From positions 1-64,000 of the forward strand of contig NZ_PJIM01000001.1 in NCBI RefSeq assembly GCF_002929295.1: a DNA stretch of 64,000 nucleotides, written 5' to 3'. The stretch is from Arthrobacter sp. SX1312. GTDB taxonomy: Bacteria; Actinomycetota; Actinomycetes; Actinomycetales; Micrococcaceae. Under the pieces are notes generated by a model that saw only the letters and a program-made list of their open reading frames with translations, made no database searches and had not been told where the DNA came from. The translations under genes and the position numbers were made by a program. This document shows positions 28,012 to 36,174 of the stretch, piece by piece; the stretch's first letter is position 1, and every line of letters starts with the position of its first letter.

Positions 28012-29562
28012 ATGAGCGAGAACCTTTCGCCGGACGAGCAGGGCCCCGGAGCCGACGAGGACTACGAGCCGAGCGGCGAGGACCAGGTCGGCGCACTGCT
28101 CGACACCCTCGACGACGCCGAGGCGGAGCAGCGCGCCGCCTCTCTCCGTGCGGGCCTCGAGGACTACGAGCTCGACGACGAGGACGCCGCGCTCCTGGAC
28201 CGCCGGCACGAGGACTTCGACGAGGAGGCGGAGGGCCGGCTCAATCCCGTGCTCGCCATCGTCGGCCGCCCGAACGTCGGCAAGTCCACGCTCGTCAACC
28301 GCATCCTGGGACGCCGTGAGGCCGTCGTCGAGGACACGCCCGGCGTGACCCGCGACCGCGTCTCCTACCCGGCCCAGTGGTCCGGGCGGAACTTCACCCT
28401 CGTCGACACGGGCGGGTGGGAGCAGGACGCCAAGGGCATCGCCGCGCGCGTCGCCGACCAGGCGGAGATCGCCGTCGACATGGCGGACGCCGTCCTGTTC
28501 GTCGTCGACGCCACCGTCGGCGCCACCGCGACCGACGAGGCCGTGGTGCGCATGCTGCGCCGCAAGAACAGGCCCGTGATCCTCGTGGCCAATAAGGTGG
28601 ACGACATCCAGAACGAGGCCGACGCCTCCGTGCTGTGGGGGCTCGGCTTCGGGCAGCCCTGGCCGGTGTCCGCGCTGCACGGCCGCGGCACCGCCGACAT
28701 GCTCGACCAGGTCAACGAGATCCTGCCGGAGTTCTCCGAGCACGGCGGCATCGAACGCTCGGGCGGGCCCCGCCGCATCGCGCTGATCGGTCGGCCCAAC
28801 GTGGGCAAGTCCTCGCTGCTGAACAAGCTCGCAGGATCCGACCGCGTCGTCGTCGACCCGCTCGCCGGGACCACGCGGGACCCCGTGGACGAGATGATCG
28901 AGCTCGGTGGGCGCACCTGGCGTTTCGTGGACACCGCGGGCATCCGCCGCCGCGTCCACATGCAGCAGGGCGCCGACTTCTACGCCTCCCTGCGCACCCA
29001 GTCCGCGCTGGAGAAGGCCGAGGTCGCCGTCGTGCTCCTCGCCGTGGACGAGGTGCTCAGTGAGCAGGACATCCGCATCCTGAACCTGGCCATCGAGTCC
29101 GGCCGCGCGATCGTGCTGGCCTTCAACAAGTGGGACCTGCTCGACGACGAACGCCGCCGCTACCTCGAGCGCGAGATCGACCAGGACCTGGCCCACGTGG
29201 ACTGGGCCCCGCGCGTGAACATCTCTGCGCTCACCGGCTGGCACAAGGACCGCCTCGTCCCCGCCCTCGACGTCGCCCTCGAGTCCTGGGACCGCCGTAT
29301 CCCCACAGGCCGCCTCAACGCGTTCCTCGGGGAACTCGTGGCCGCCCACCCGCACCCCGTGCGCGGCGGCAAGCAGCCCCGCATCCTCTTCGGCACCCAG
29401 GCCTCGAGCCGCCCGCCGAGGTTCGTGCTGTTCACCACGGGCTTCCTGGACCCCGGCTACCGCCGTTTCATCACGCGCCGCCTGCGGGAGACGTTCGGCT
29501 TCGAGGGCACGCCCATCGAGGTCAGCATGCGCGTCCGCGAGAAGCGCAGCCGCAAGCGCTGA
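28012..29562 (+). CDS. der: Ribosome assembly GTPase Der (EngA)
   Basis: 516 aa. Two tandem GTPase domains each have a G1 motif: [12 protein letters not shown] and [16 protein letters not shown] and NKWD are the G4 motifs. A C-terminal KH-like domain ends in basic residues (REKRSRKR). The first ~75 residues are acidic and variable. Der acts in assembly of the 50S subunit. AAGGA about 8 nt before ATG 28012 favours this start over a GTG-type extension to 27970. Confidence 0.95.
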   Translation: MSENLSPDEQGPGADEDYEPSGEDQVGALLDTLDDAEAEQRAASLRAGLEDYELDDEDAALLDRRHEDFDEEAEGRLNPVLAIVGRPNVGKSTLVNRILGRREAVVEDTPGVTRDRVSYPAQWSGRNFTLVDTGGWEQDAKGIAARVADQAEIAVDMADAVLFVVDATVGATATDEAVVRMLRRKNRPVILVANKVDDIQNEADASVLWGLGFGQPWPVSALHGRGTADMLDQVNEILPEFSEHGGIERSGGPRRIALIGRPNVGKSSLLNKLAGSDRVVVDPLAGTTRDPVDEMIELGGRTWRFVDTAGIRRRVHMQQGADFYASLRTQSALEKAEVAVVLLAVDEVLSEQDIRILNLAIESGRAIVLAFNKWDLLDDERRRYLEREIDQDLAHVDWAPRVNISALTGWHKDRLVPALDVALESWDRRIPTGRLNAFLGELVAAHPHPVRGGKQPRILFGTQASSRPPRFVLFTTGFLDPGYRRFITRRLRETFGFEGTPIEVSMRVREKRSRKR

Positions 29563-29600
29563 CTCCCTCCGCCGGTGTGCGGTTCCGCTGCCGGATGCTG

Positions 29601-29606
29601 TAGTGT
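29601..29606 (+). promoter_or_regulatory. Candidate -10 box of tRNA-Pro
   Basis: TAGTGT fits TAnnnT and lies 34 nt upstream of the mature tRNA 5' end. No convincing -35 box is seen 17 nt before it, so this is tentative. Confidence 0.3.
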
Positions 29607-29640
29607 TATCCGAGTGGTTTGGCCTGCTGGACGGGCCGTT

Positions 29641-29717
<77 letters not shown>

Positions 29718-29744
29718 TATGATGTCCTCCGACATCGGCCACGG

Positions 29745-29768
29745 AACGCCTTCCTTCGGGAGGGCGTT
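29745..29768 (+). terminator. tRNA-Pro terminator with UUCG tetraloop
   Basis: AACGCCTTCC and GGAGGGCGTT pair over 10 bp (one G-T wobble) around a TTCG loop. TCGTGTTT follows. The UUCG tetraloop makes it very stable. Confidence 0.85.
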
Positions 29769-29839
29769 TCGTGTTTCCCGGCTCTTCCACGGGACTCTCG
29801 GCCCTAGGCGGGTCCCGAGGCGCGGGCGAGGATCGACGG

Positions 29840-30811
29840 GTGAACAGCGATCAGCCGCCCGCCGTCGCCGGAGGAGTCCGACCGGACGAGGCCTCCGCCC
29901 ACACAATCGCTACGCCGTCGGGTCGACGGCCGGGTCCGGGTCTCCTCCAGGACGACACGGGGGGCACCCCTCCGTTGCGTCCGGGGGCCGCACACGGTCT
30001 GTCCGCCGCGCTGGGGGCGGCGACACTGCTCGCCGCCTCCGCGTCCTTCTTCGTCCCCGGGGTGCTGGAGGGGCCCGCCGTGACGCGGGGAAACCTTCGC
30101 GGAACGGCACTCGTGCTGATGGTCCTCGCCGTCCCGCTGCTCTTCGCCTCGATGTCCTTCGCGGCGAGGAACTCCGCCCGGGCCCTCGTGGTGTGGCTGG
30201 GGGTGGTGGCGTACATCATCTACCAGGCCGTGCTGTTCCTGTTCGGTACTCCCTTCAACAGCCTGTTCCTCGTCTACGTGGCCATGCTGTCGCTCGCACT
30301 CTGGTCCGCGGCGGCCCTGATGCGGCAGATCGATCTGGGGGAGTTCAGTGCCCGCTTCGACGAACGCCTGCCCGCACGCCGCATCGCGACCTACGCGTTC
30401 GTCATCGCAGCCCTCAACGCGCTGGTCTGGTTGCGGACGATCGTCCCCGCGATGCTCAGCGATGCCCCGCACGCATTCCTCGACGGGTCGGGCATGACGA
30501 CCAACCCCGTCTTCGTCCAGGATCTGGCCGTCTGGCTTCCGCTCCTGATGGTCGCCGCGTGGTGGCTGTGGAAGGCTCGCCCGCTCGGTCGGCTCATCGT
30601 CGGTGCGCTGCTCGTCCTGCTGGTGGTCGAGGGCATCGGCGTGGCCACCGACCAGTGGTTCGGTGCGGGCGCGGACCCCGGTACGCCGTTCGCGTCGATG
30701 GCCGCGGTCCCCCTGTTCGCAGCTCTGGCCGTGATCGGCATGGTGCCGCTGCTCGTGTACCTCCGCCATCTGGAGGCGGGTGGCGGGGAGGCCTCCCGGT
30801 CCACGCGGTGA
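29840..30811 (+). CDS. Unknown multi-pass membrane protein
   Basis: 323 aa; not assigned to a known family with confidence. After ~50 hydrophilic residues there are about seven hydrophobic helices, among them LSAALGAATLLAASASFFV, LVVWLGVVAYIIYQAVLFLF and VWLPLLMVAAWWLW. A polar loop with MRQIDLGEFSARFDERLPAR separates the two halves. GTG 29840 preceded by GAGGA is chosen. A longer frame up to 29771 overlaps the tRNA terminator and is unlikely. The stop overlaps the start of a decayed acyltransferase gene as GTGA, so the two were once coupled. No function is proposed. Confidence 0.7.
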   Translation: MNSDQPPAVAGGVRPDEASAHTIATPSGRRPGPGLLQDDTGGTPPLRPGAAHGLSAALGAATLLAASASFFVPGVLEGPAVTRGNLRGTALVLMVLAVPLLFASMSFAARNSARALVVWLGVVAYIIYQAVLFLFGTPFNSLFLVYVAMLSLALWSAAALMRQIDLGEFSARFDERLPARRIATYAFVIAALNALVWLRTIVPAMLSDAPHAFLDGSGMTTNPVFVQDLAVWLPLLMVAAWWLWKARPLGRLIVGALLVLLVVEGIGVATDQWFGAGADPGTPFASMAAVPLFAALAVIGMVPLLVYLRHLEAGGGEASRSTR

Positions 30812-31259
30812 CCCTGACCCCGGCCGGGGAGCGGCTGGCTGCGGTCGACGAGGCCAATCTCGTCCTGGACCACGCCGGGCAGGCGAACGTGTTCCTCGTC
30901 GCCGGATCCCGATCATCACCTCCGGCTCGTGGACGCCGTGACGGGACCGGCCGGGCTCGCTGGGGGCGGTGGCGATCGTGCAGTGCCCGTGTCCGTCCCG
31001 GTGGCGCTGCAGCGTCGGGGGACCATCGGGCAACCACGTCGGTGTCATGCTCGTGCACCTGCCGCTCGGCGAGCCCGATCCGGTGGAGCGCCTGCGCCAG
31101 GGCACACTCGAGTCCATGCGCGGGCCGCTCGGTGCGCGGGTCCTGCGCTGCAGTGTCCACTTCGACGCGACGGGCGTCCCCGGAGCCGTGTTCGCACGAG
31201 GCATGGGGGAGGAGTTCGAACACCGCACCGGGCGTCCTGCGACCGACCGCCCCGGCTGA
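30808..31259 (+). pseudogene. Decayed WS/DGAT-type acyltransferase
   Basis: Pieces of a wax ester synthase/diacylglycerol acyltransferase lie in three reading frames. In frame from GTG 30808: ERLAAVDEANLVLDHAGQAN, which resembles the family N-terminus. Near 30974, in another frame: DRAVPVSVPVALQRRG. Then from about 31019, in the third frame: GNHVGVMLVHLPLGEPDPVE, the typical C-terminal block. An intact gene would be about 1.4 kb, so most of the middle, including the HHxxxDG active-site region, is gone. The family match is from motif memory. A sequencing error could explain one frame change but not the large deletion. Confidence 0.6.
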
Positions 31260-31280
31260 GCAGCATTGCCCGACGCCGGA

Positions 31281-31811
31281 TCACTCCCGGCGGGACGCCA
31301 CCGGGACGAGCGACAGTGCCCAGTCGCGGGCACGCTGCTGTTCTCCCCGGAGGAGATGACTGCTGGAATCGACGAGGAAGTCCTGGTGGGCGTCGAGGAC
31401 GAGATCCCTGCGGTGGAGCTGTCGCCGGATCACGGCCGTGGCATCGCCGGCGAAGATGCGCGGGATGTCCGCACGCGTCGAGAACGCCGCGAAGCGCGGC
31501 TCCGAAGCTGCCAGGGTCATGCGCTCGAGCCACTCCCGGATGCCGGGCTCCAGGGCATCCGCCTCGAGCATGAGGCCCCGGGTCGGGTCGTCGGCCCAGG
31601 TGGCGGCCTCCTGCCGTGACGACGGTTGCGGGAGGGTGTGTGCGTGGGTCGGCGCACCGATGACGACGATGTCGTACCCGGACAGCTGCACCGGGGCCTC
31701 GGCGGCGGTCGACACCGCGACGCCCCCGGTGGACCGGAGGGCGTCGGCGACGGCCTCGGCGATCATCCGGGTGCTGCCGAACATCGATTCGTACACGACC
31801 AGTGTGTTCAT
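31281..31811 (-). CDS. Flavodoxin-like protein
   Basis: 176 aa. The N-terminus MNTLVVYESMFGSTRMIAEA is the FMN phosphate-binding loop of flavodoxins, and IVVIGAPTHAHTLPQPSSR matches the second flavin loop. It could carry electrons or act like a protoporphyrinogen oxidase (HemG) relative; the partner is unknown. GGGAG lies 1 nt before the ATG and AGGAAAGG about 12 nt before, so the latter is the more normal ribosome binding site. It is a lone minus-strand gene next to the decayed acyltransferase, divergent from gcvH. Confidence 0.78.
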   Translation of the reverse strand: MNTLVVYESMFGSTRMIAEAVADALRSTGGVAVSTAAEAPVQLSGYDIVVIGAPTHAHTLPQPSSRQEAATWADDPTRGLMLEADALEPGIREWLERMTLAASEPRFAAFSTRADIPRIFAGDATAVIRRQLHRRDLVLDAHQDFLVDSSSHLLRGEQQRARDWALSLVPVASRRE

Positions 31812-31975
31812 CTCCCGCACCTTTCCTCGGTCTGCGCAGAACAGTCTGCGCCGGCGGCCGGGACCCCAGAAGGGTCCAACGTCCTGTCGCAGCACCGATC
31901 GGGTGACCCGATGCCCTGCCTGCAGGCTCCGCCCGGGCACGATGAGAGGCGCGTCACGGTGTGGCGCGTTGTGCC

Positions 31976-31981
31976 TATACT
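31976..31981 (+). promoter_or_regulatory. Candidate -10 box of gcvH-garA
   Basis: TATACT, one mismatch from the TATAAT consensus. A poor -35 (GTCACG, 31953-31958) stands 17 nt before it. The 5' leader to the gcvH ATG would be about 60 nt. Confidence 0.4.
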
Positions 31982-32048
31982 CGACCAGTACTTGTACCGG
32001 GCGGCGCCCCGCGCGGCCGCCGCTCCAGCCCGCGTCCGAAAGGCAACC

Positions 32049-32435
32049 ATGAGCAACATCCCAGACGGCCTCTACTACACCGCGGAGCACGAGTGGATCA
32101 GTGAGCCGGCTGTCGACGGCACGGTCCGGGTCGGCATCACCGACTTCGCGCAGGACGCCCTGGGGGATGTCGTCTACGTACAGATGCCCGAGGCCGGAAC
32201 CGGCGTGACCGGCTCGGACGTCATCGGCGAGGTCGAGTCCACCAAGAGCGTCAGCGACATCTACGCCCCGGTGACGGGTGAGATCGTGGCGCGCAACGAG
32301 GCCCTCGACGACGACCCCTCCCTGATCAACTCCGACCCCTACGGTGAAGGCTGGCTGCTCGAGATCAAGGTCGCGGACCCCGGGGTGGTCCAGGGCCTGC
32401 TGAGTTCAGCCGACTACTCGCAGCAGGTAGGCTAG
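32049..32435 (+). CDS. gcvH: Glycine cleavage system H protein
   Basis: 128 aa, standard length. It carries lipoate on Lys66 in GEVESTKSVSDIYAP and shuttles the aminomethyl group between the P, T and L proteins. GAAAGG before the ATG fits a ribosome binding site. No gcvP or gcvT is nearby in the window. The gene is fixed upstream of garA and ftsR, the same order as Rv1826-Rv1828, so linkage reflects ancestry and perhaps shared metabolic control. Confidence 0.95.
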   Translation: MSNIPDGLYYTAEHEWISEPAVDGTVRVGITDFAQDALGDVVYVQMPEAGTGVTGSDVIGEVESTKSVSDIYAPVTGEIVARNEALDDDPSLINSDPYGEGWLLEIKVADPGVVQGLLSSADYSQQVG

Positions 32436-32509
32436 ATCCACCTCGCAAAGGCAGGGACGGTATGGTCGGCGTCACGCCGGGCCACCGTGCAGTAGGTGGA
32501 GGAAAGACC

Positions 32510-33001
32510 ATGGTGCCCGACGTGAATCCAGCCGGAAACGGAGAAGAGCCGAACATGACGTCTCCTGAGACAACGACCATCGGTCTGCCCCCGCAGGTCG
32601 AGGTGACCGAACTGGAACGGCATCTGACGCGCGAGGAGCAGGCATCCGTCGCGGCCCTGCCTGCGGGCTCGGCCCTGCTGATCGCCCACTCCGGCCCCAA
32701 CGCCGGTGCACGGTTCCTGCTGGACGAGGACGTCACGAAGGCCGGCCGCCACCCCAACGCCGACATCTTCCTCGACGACGTGACGGTCTCACGCCAGCAC
32801 GCCGAGTTCCGCCGTACCGAGAACGGTTTCATGGTCGTGGACACGCGCAGCCTCAACGGGACGTACGTCAACAACGACCGCGTGGACAGTGTGGCACTGC
32901 GCAACGGCAACGAGGTGCAGATCGGCAAGTTCCGCCTGACCTTCTACGCGGCGCGTACCGTTTCGGGCCGGGGCGGCCGACACACGACAGCGCAGGCGTA
33001 G
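32510..33001 (+). CDS. garA: GarA-type FHA domain regulator
   Basis: 163 aa. The N-terminal tail holds the PknB/PknG phosphorylation motif ETTT (Thr21 and Thr22). The FHA domain has GRHPNADIFLDDVTVSRQH and RSLNGTYVN with the phospho-Thr-binding Arg, Ser and Asn. In mycobacteria and corynebacteria (as OdhI) the unphosphorylated protein inhibits 2-oxoglutarate dehydrogenase and glutamate dehydrogenase; phosphorylation makes it bind itself and releases them. GGTGGAGG 7 nt before ATG 32510 decides the start over ATG 32462. Confidence 0.93.
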   Translation: MVPDVNPAGNGEEPNMTSPETTTIGLPPQVEVTELERHLTREEQASVAALPAGSALLIAHSGPNAGARFLLDEDVTKAGRHPNADIFLDDVTVSRQHAEFRRTENGFMVVDTRSLNGTYVNNDRVDSVALRNGNEVQIGKFRLTFYAARTVSGRGGRHTTAQA

Positions 33002-33009
33002 TCCGCTCC

Positions 33010-33759
33010 ATGCCCGTCTCCCAACCCGCCCGGCATCCGGCCGGCGTCGTCCCCGGTTCCTCCGGCAGCGGTGTCCGCAACATCGGCGAGGTCCTGCGTG
33101 AGCTGGCCGAGGAGTTCCCCCAGGTCACGGCGTCGAAGATCCGGTTCCTCGAGGAGAAGGGCCTGATCTCCCCGCAGCGCACACGGGCCGGGTACCGGAA
33201 ATACGCGTCGCACGACGTCGAGCGCCTCCGGTTCGTGCTGGCCCTCCAGCGCGACCAGTACCTGCCCCTCAAGGTGATCAAGGACTACGTCGACGCCATC
33301 GATCGCGGTGAGCGTCCGGAGTCCCTGCCCGGCGGGATGACCCTCGCGCCGCGCGTCGTTTCCGACCAGCTCTCCCGCGAACTGCAGGGGCACGCGCGGC
33401 GCCTCACCGCGGAGACACTGGCCGCGGAAGCGGGAGCGCCGCGCCGGCTGGTCGACGACCTCGTGAGCTTCGGCCTGATCACGGCCGTCGACAACCGTTT
33501 CGACGAGCACGCCCTGAAGATCACGAAGGCCTGCGTGCAGCTCGAGGGCCACGGCATCGAGCCCCGCCACCTGCGGCCCTTCCGTGCCGCCGCGGACCGC
33601 GAGCTGGGGCTCGTCGAGAGCGTCGTCGCCCCCATGGCCTCGCGCAGGGATGTAGCCTCGAAGGCACGCGCAGCGGAGACCGCACGCGAGATCAGCGAAC
33701 TCTGCCTCGGCCTCCACAGCGCCCTGGTGCACAGCCACATCGCCCGGATGGACAGTTAG
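33010..33759 (+). CDS. ftsR: MerR-family regulator FtsR
   Basis: 249 aa. The N-terminal MerR winged helix runs from NIGEVLRELAEEFPQVTASK through KIRFLEEKGLISPQRTRAGY. The C-terminal half is helical, with no metal-binding Cys cluster. It matches Rv1828 and FtsR of Corynebacterium, which activates ftsZ. Position directly after garA supports this. The start is 8 nt after garA. Its targets in this organism are inferred. Confidence 0.9.
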   Translation: MPVSQPARHPAGVVPGSSGSGVRNIGEVLRELAEEFPQVTASKIRFLEEKGLISPQRTRAGYRKYASHDVERLRFVLALQRDQYLPLKVIKDYVDAIDRGERPESLPGGMTLAPRVVSDQLSRELQGHARRLTAETLAAEAGAPRRLVDDLVSFGLITAVDNRFDEHALKITKACVQLEGHGIEPRHLRPFRAAADRELGLVESVVAPMASRRDVASKARAAETAREISELCLGLHSALVHSHIARMDS

Positions 33760-33769
33760 GCGGCTTCCC

Positions 33770-34273
33770 GTGATCGAAGTAGAAGTGGTCGGCGTGCGGA
33801 TCGAGCTGCCGTCCAACCAGCCGCTGGTCCTCCTGCGCGAGAGCGCCGGGGAGCGGCACCTGCCCATCTGGATCGGTGCCCCCGAGGCCAGCGCCATCGC
33901 CTTCGTGCAGCAGGGGATCGTCCCGCCGCGGCCCATGACGCACGACCTGCTCGTCGACGTCGTCACCGCCGTGGGGAAGCAGATCACCGAAGTGCGCATC
34001 ACCTCGGTACAGGACACCGTCTACCACGCGGAGCTCGTCTTCGATGACGGGGTGACGGTCGGTTCGCGGGCGTCGGACGCCCTGGCCATCGCGCTGCGCG
34101 TGCCCTGCCCCATCTTCTGCGCGGACGAGGTGCTGGCCGTGGCCGGCGTCGAGATCGCCGAGGCGGACGCCGAGGAGCCGGGGGACGGCGGGACGGAGGA
34201 GACGGCCGAGAAGGAGGTCCTCCAGTTCCGGGAGTTCCTCGCGGACGTGGAGCCCGAGGACTTCGAACGGTGA
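33770..34273 (+). CDS. Bifunctional nuclease domain protein (DUF151)
   Basis: 167 aa. The BFN/DUF151 domain is recognised by LPIWIGAPEASAIAF, RPMTHDLL and the SRASDALAIALR segment. An acidic C-terminal tail follows. Homologues in plants and Thermotoga have nuclease or nucleotide-related activity; the bacterial role is unclear. GTG start 10 nt after ftsR. Rv1829 holds the same place in M. tuberculosis. Confidence 0.88.
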   Translation: MIEVEVVGVRIELPSNQPLVLLRESAGERHLPIWIGAPEASAIAFVQQGIVPPRPMTHDLLVDVVTAVGKQITEVRITSVQDTVYHAELVFDDGVTVGSRASDALAIALRVPCPIFCADEVLAVAGVEIAEADAEEPGDGGTEETAEKEVLQFREFLADVEPEDFER

Positions 34274-34282
34274 GTTCCCGGA

Positions 34283-34316
34283 CCGCGGAACCGGCTGCTC
34301 CGGCGGCGTTCCGCGG
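34283..34316 (+). terminator. Candidate terminator after the ftsR-nuclease genes
   Basis: CCGCGGAAC pairs with GTTCCGCGG (9 bp) around a 16-nt loop that can itself pair. No T-run follows, so termination is uncertain. Confidence 0.4.
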
Positions 34317-34354
34317 GCCGCCGACGACACGGTGATTCTTGAGGCGCATCGTCT

Positions 34355-34383
34355 TTGACCTTGCCCCTTCCGCGATCTAACGT
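34355..34383 (+). promoter_or_regulatory. Promoter of the second MerR gene
   Basis: TTGACC, a 17-nt spacer, then TAACGT, which fits TAnnnT. The start site would leave a leader of about 108 nt before GTG 34498. Confidence 0.5.
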
Positions 34384-34497
34384 CGAAGAATACAGTTCCC
34401 ATTGCGTGCGTGGTGGACCCGGGGCACAGTTGAGTGCACATGCCGGGGTTCCGCCTGATCAGCAGGTGTCCCGGGGAACCCGACGAGGAGGCAGCAC

Positions 34498-35085
34498 GTG
34501 AGTCCGAAGGGTGACGCCGGCAAGGCAGCCAGCCCATCAGGCACCGGTGTCCCGGCGAGCGCCCAGGGCCTGCTGTTCACGGAAGACCTCCCCGTCCTCG
34601 ACGAGGACGCGGGCTATCGCGGCCCCACCGCCTGCAAGGCGGCCGGCATCACCTACCGCCAGCTCGACTACTGGGCGCGGACCGGGCTCGTCGAACCGGC
34701 GGTCCGCAGTGCATCCGGCTCCGGCACGCAGCGCCTGTACGGCTTCCGTGACATCCTCGTCCTCAAGGTGGTCAAGCGCCTGCTGGACACCGGGGTGTCG
34801 CTCCAGCAGATCCGGACCGCCGTCGAGCACCTCCGCGAGCGCGGGGTCGAGGACCTCGCCCAGATCACCCTCATGAGCGATGGCGCGAGCGTCTACGAAT
34901 GCACCTCCGCGGACGAGGTCATCGACCTCGTGCAGGGCGGACAGGGAGTCTTTGGGATCGCCGTCGGCCGCGTCTGGCGCGAGGTCGAGGGAAGCCTCGC
35001 GGCCCTGCCCAGCGAGCACGCGGTGGACCAGGACTTCCCGGGCGACGAACTCAGCAAGCGCCGCGCCACCCGCAGGATCAGCTGA
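34498..35085 (+). CDS. MerR-family regulator (Rv1830-like)
   Basis: 195 aa. A MerR winged helix (TYRQLDYWARTGLVEPAVR, then GTQRLYGFRDILVLKVVKRLL) follows a 45-residue variable head. The remainder is helical. It matches Rv1830 by order and type; that family influences cell division and growth in mycobacteria. GTG start with GAGGAGG 6 nt before it. The spacer region has its own promoter, so it is transcribed apart from ftsR. Confidence 0.88.
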   Translation: MSPKGDAGKAASPSGTGVPASAQGLLFTEDLPVLDEDAGYRGPTACKAAGITYRQLDYWARTGLVEPAVRSASGSGTQRLYGFRDILVLKVVKRLLDTGVSLQQIRTAVEHLRERGVEDLAQITLMSDGASVYECTSADEVIDLVQGGQGVFGIAVGRVWREVEGSLAALPSEHAVDQDFPGDELSKRRATRRIS

Positions 35086-35147
35086 CGCCCCCGGCGCCGT
35101 CGCCTTCGGCGCCGTGGCGCCGACGCCTCCGGCACCCTGCCGAGCAC

Positions 35148-35972
35148 CTACCTCCGAGCGGTCCGGCTGCGCATCCTGTCCGGGTCCACGACGTTCGTGA
35201 GCAAGTCGTCGAAGTAGCCCGCCGCCTGCTGTGCGGACTCGCCGGGCCAGTGGTGCACGGCGTGGGCGGCACCCTGGATCTGCTGCCAGTTGGCCTGCTC
35301 CGGCATGGTGGGGCTCAGGACCAGGTCGCCGAACATCTGCCGCATCTCGCCGAGGCGGAACGCGTGCTCGTGGGACGACTCGCGGACCCGGTTCGCGAGG
35401 ATGCCGGCGGTCGTCAGGTTCGGCGCGAATTCGCGGCGGAACAGCTCGAGGGCGCGCATCGTGCGCTCCGTACCCGCCACGGAGAACAGGCCCGGTTCGG
35501 CGACGAGGAGCACCTTGTTGCTAGCGGTCCACGCCATGCGCGTGAGCCCGTTCAGCGACGGCGGGCAGTCGATCAGGACGAGGCTGTAGCCCTCGACCCG
35601 GGACAGGAGGGAGGACAGGCGCCGCTGGTCGCGGCGTCCGAGGTCCGGCCGGTCGTAGATGCCCGAATGGGCCGACCCCATCGCGACGTCGAGCGTGGAT
35701 GCCCGGGCGCCCGGCTGCTGCGCGGCGGTCGCCACCCAGCCACTGGGGACGGTGTGGGCGCCGAGGTCGCCGCGCCGCGCGTTCTTCAGCAGGCGCCCGA
35801 TGTCGGTCTGCCCCGACGGTCTGACGCCGAGTCCGGTGGTCGCATCGGCGTGCGGATCGAGATCGACGACGAGCGTCGGGATGCCGGCCGCCAGTGCGGC
35901 CGAAGCCAGCCCCAGGGTCATCGACGTCTTGCCCACGCCGCCTTTGAGGCTGCTGATACTCACTACCTGCAC
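35148..35972 (-). CDS. Orphan ParA-like ATPase
   Basis: 274 aa. The deviant Walker A motif SLKGGVGKTSMTLGLAS begins at residue 8. The A' motif VDLDPHADATTGLGV and the IDCPPSLNGLT segment complete a ParA/MinD fold. No partner ParB or MinC is adjacent. GTG 35972 is chosen; a second GTG lies three codons on. It is a lone minus-strand gene, convergent with the MerR gene and divergent from pyruvate carboxylase. Cargo positioning is the usual job of such ATPases; the cargo here is unknown. Confidence 0.82.
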   Translation of the reverse strand: MQVVSISSLKGGVGKTSMTLGLASAALAAGIPTLVVDLDPHADATTGLGVRPSGQTDIGRLLKNARRGDLGAHTVPSGWVATAAQQPGARASTLDVAMGSAHSGIYDRPDLGRRDQRRLSSLLSRVEGYSLVLIDCPPSLNGLTRMAWTASNKVLLVAEPGLFSVAGTERTMRALELFRREFAPNLTTAGILANRVRESSHEHAFRLGEMRQMFGDLVLSPTMPEQANWQQIQGAAHAVHHWPGESAQQAAGYFDDLLTNVVDPDRMRSRTARR

Positions 35973-36174
35973 GTGTCGAACCCATACCTATCCCTGGCCG
36001 CGACAGGCGGCCCGATGTCCTTGTGATCCCCGTCCATCATAGAGTGGCGCGGCCTTCCGCCCGGACCCGTGGGGGTCGCCCGTCCACATAGCGGCACCGC
36101 CATGGGCCGGCGCGGCCCCACGGGTAGGATCGAGCCACCGTGAAGAACCCGACCGGCAAGGATGCAGGAGTGCG

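Noticed and set aside
29804-31333. A 509-codon minus-strand frame over the membrane protein and decayed acyltransferase
   Set aside because: It has no hydrophobic or catalytic pattern, while the plus strand encodes seven plausible membrane helices with a good ribosome binding site.
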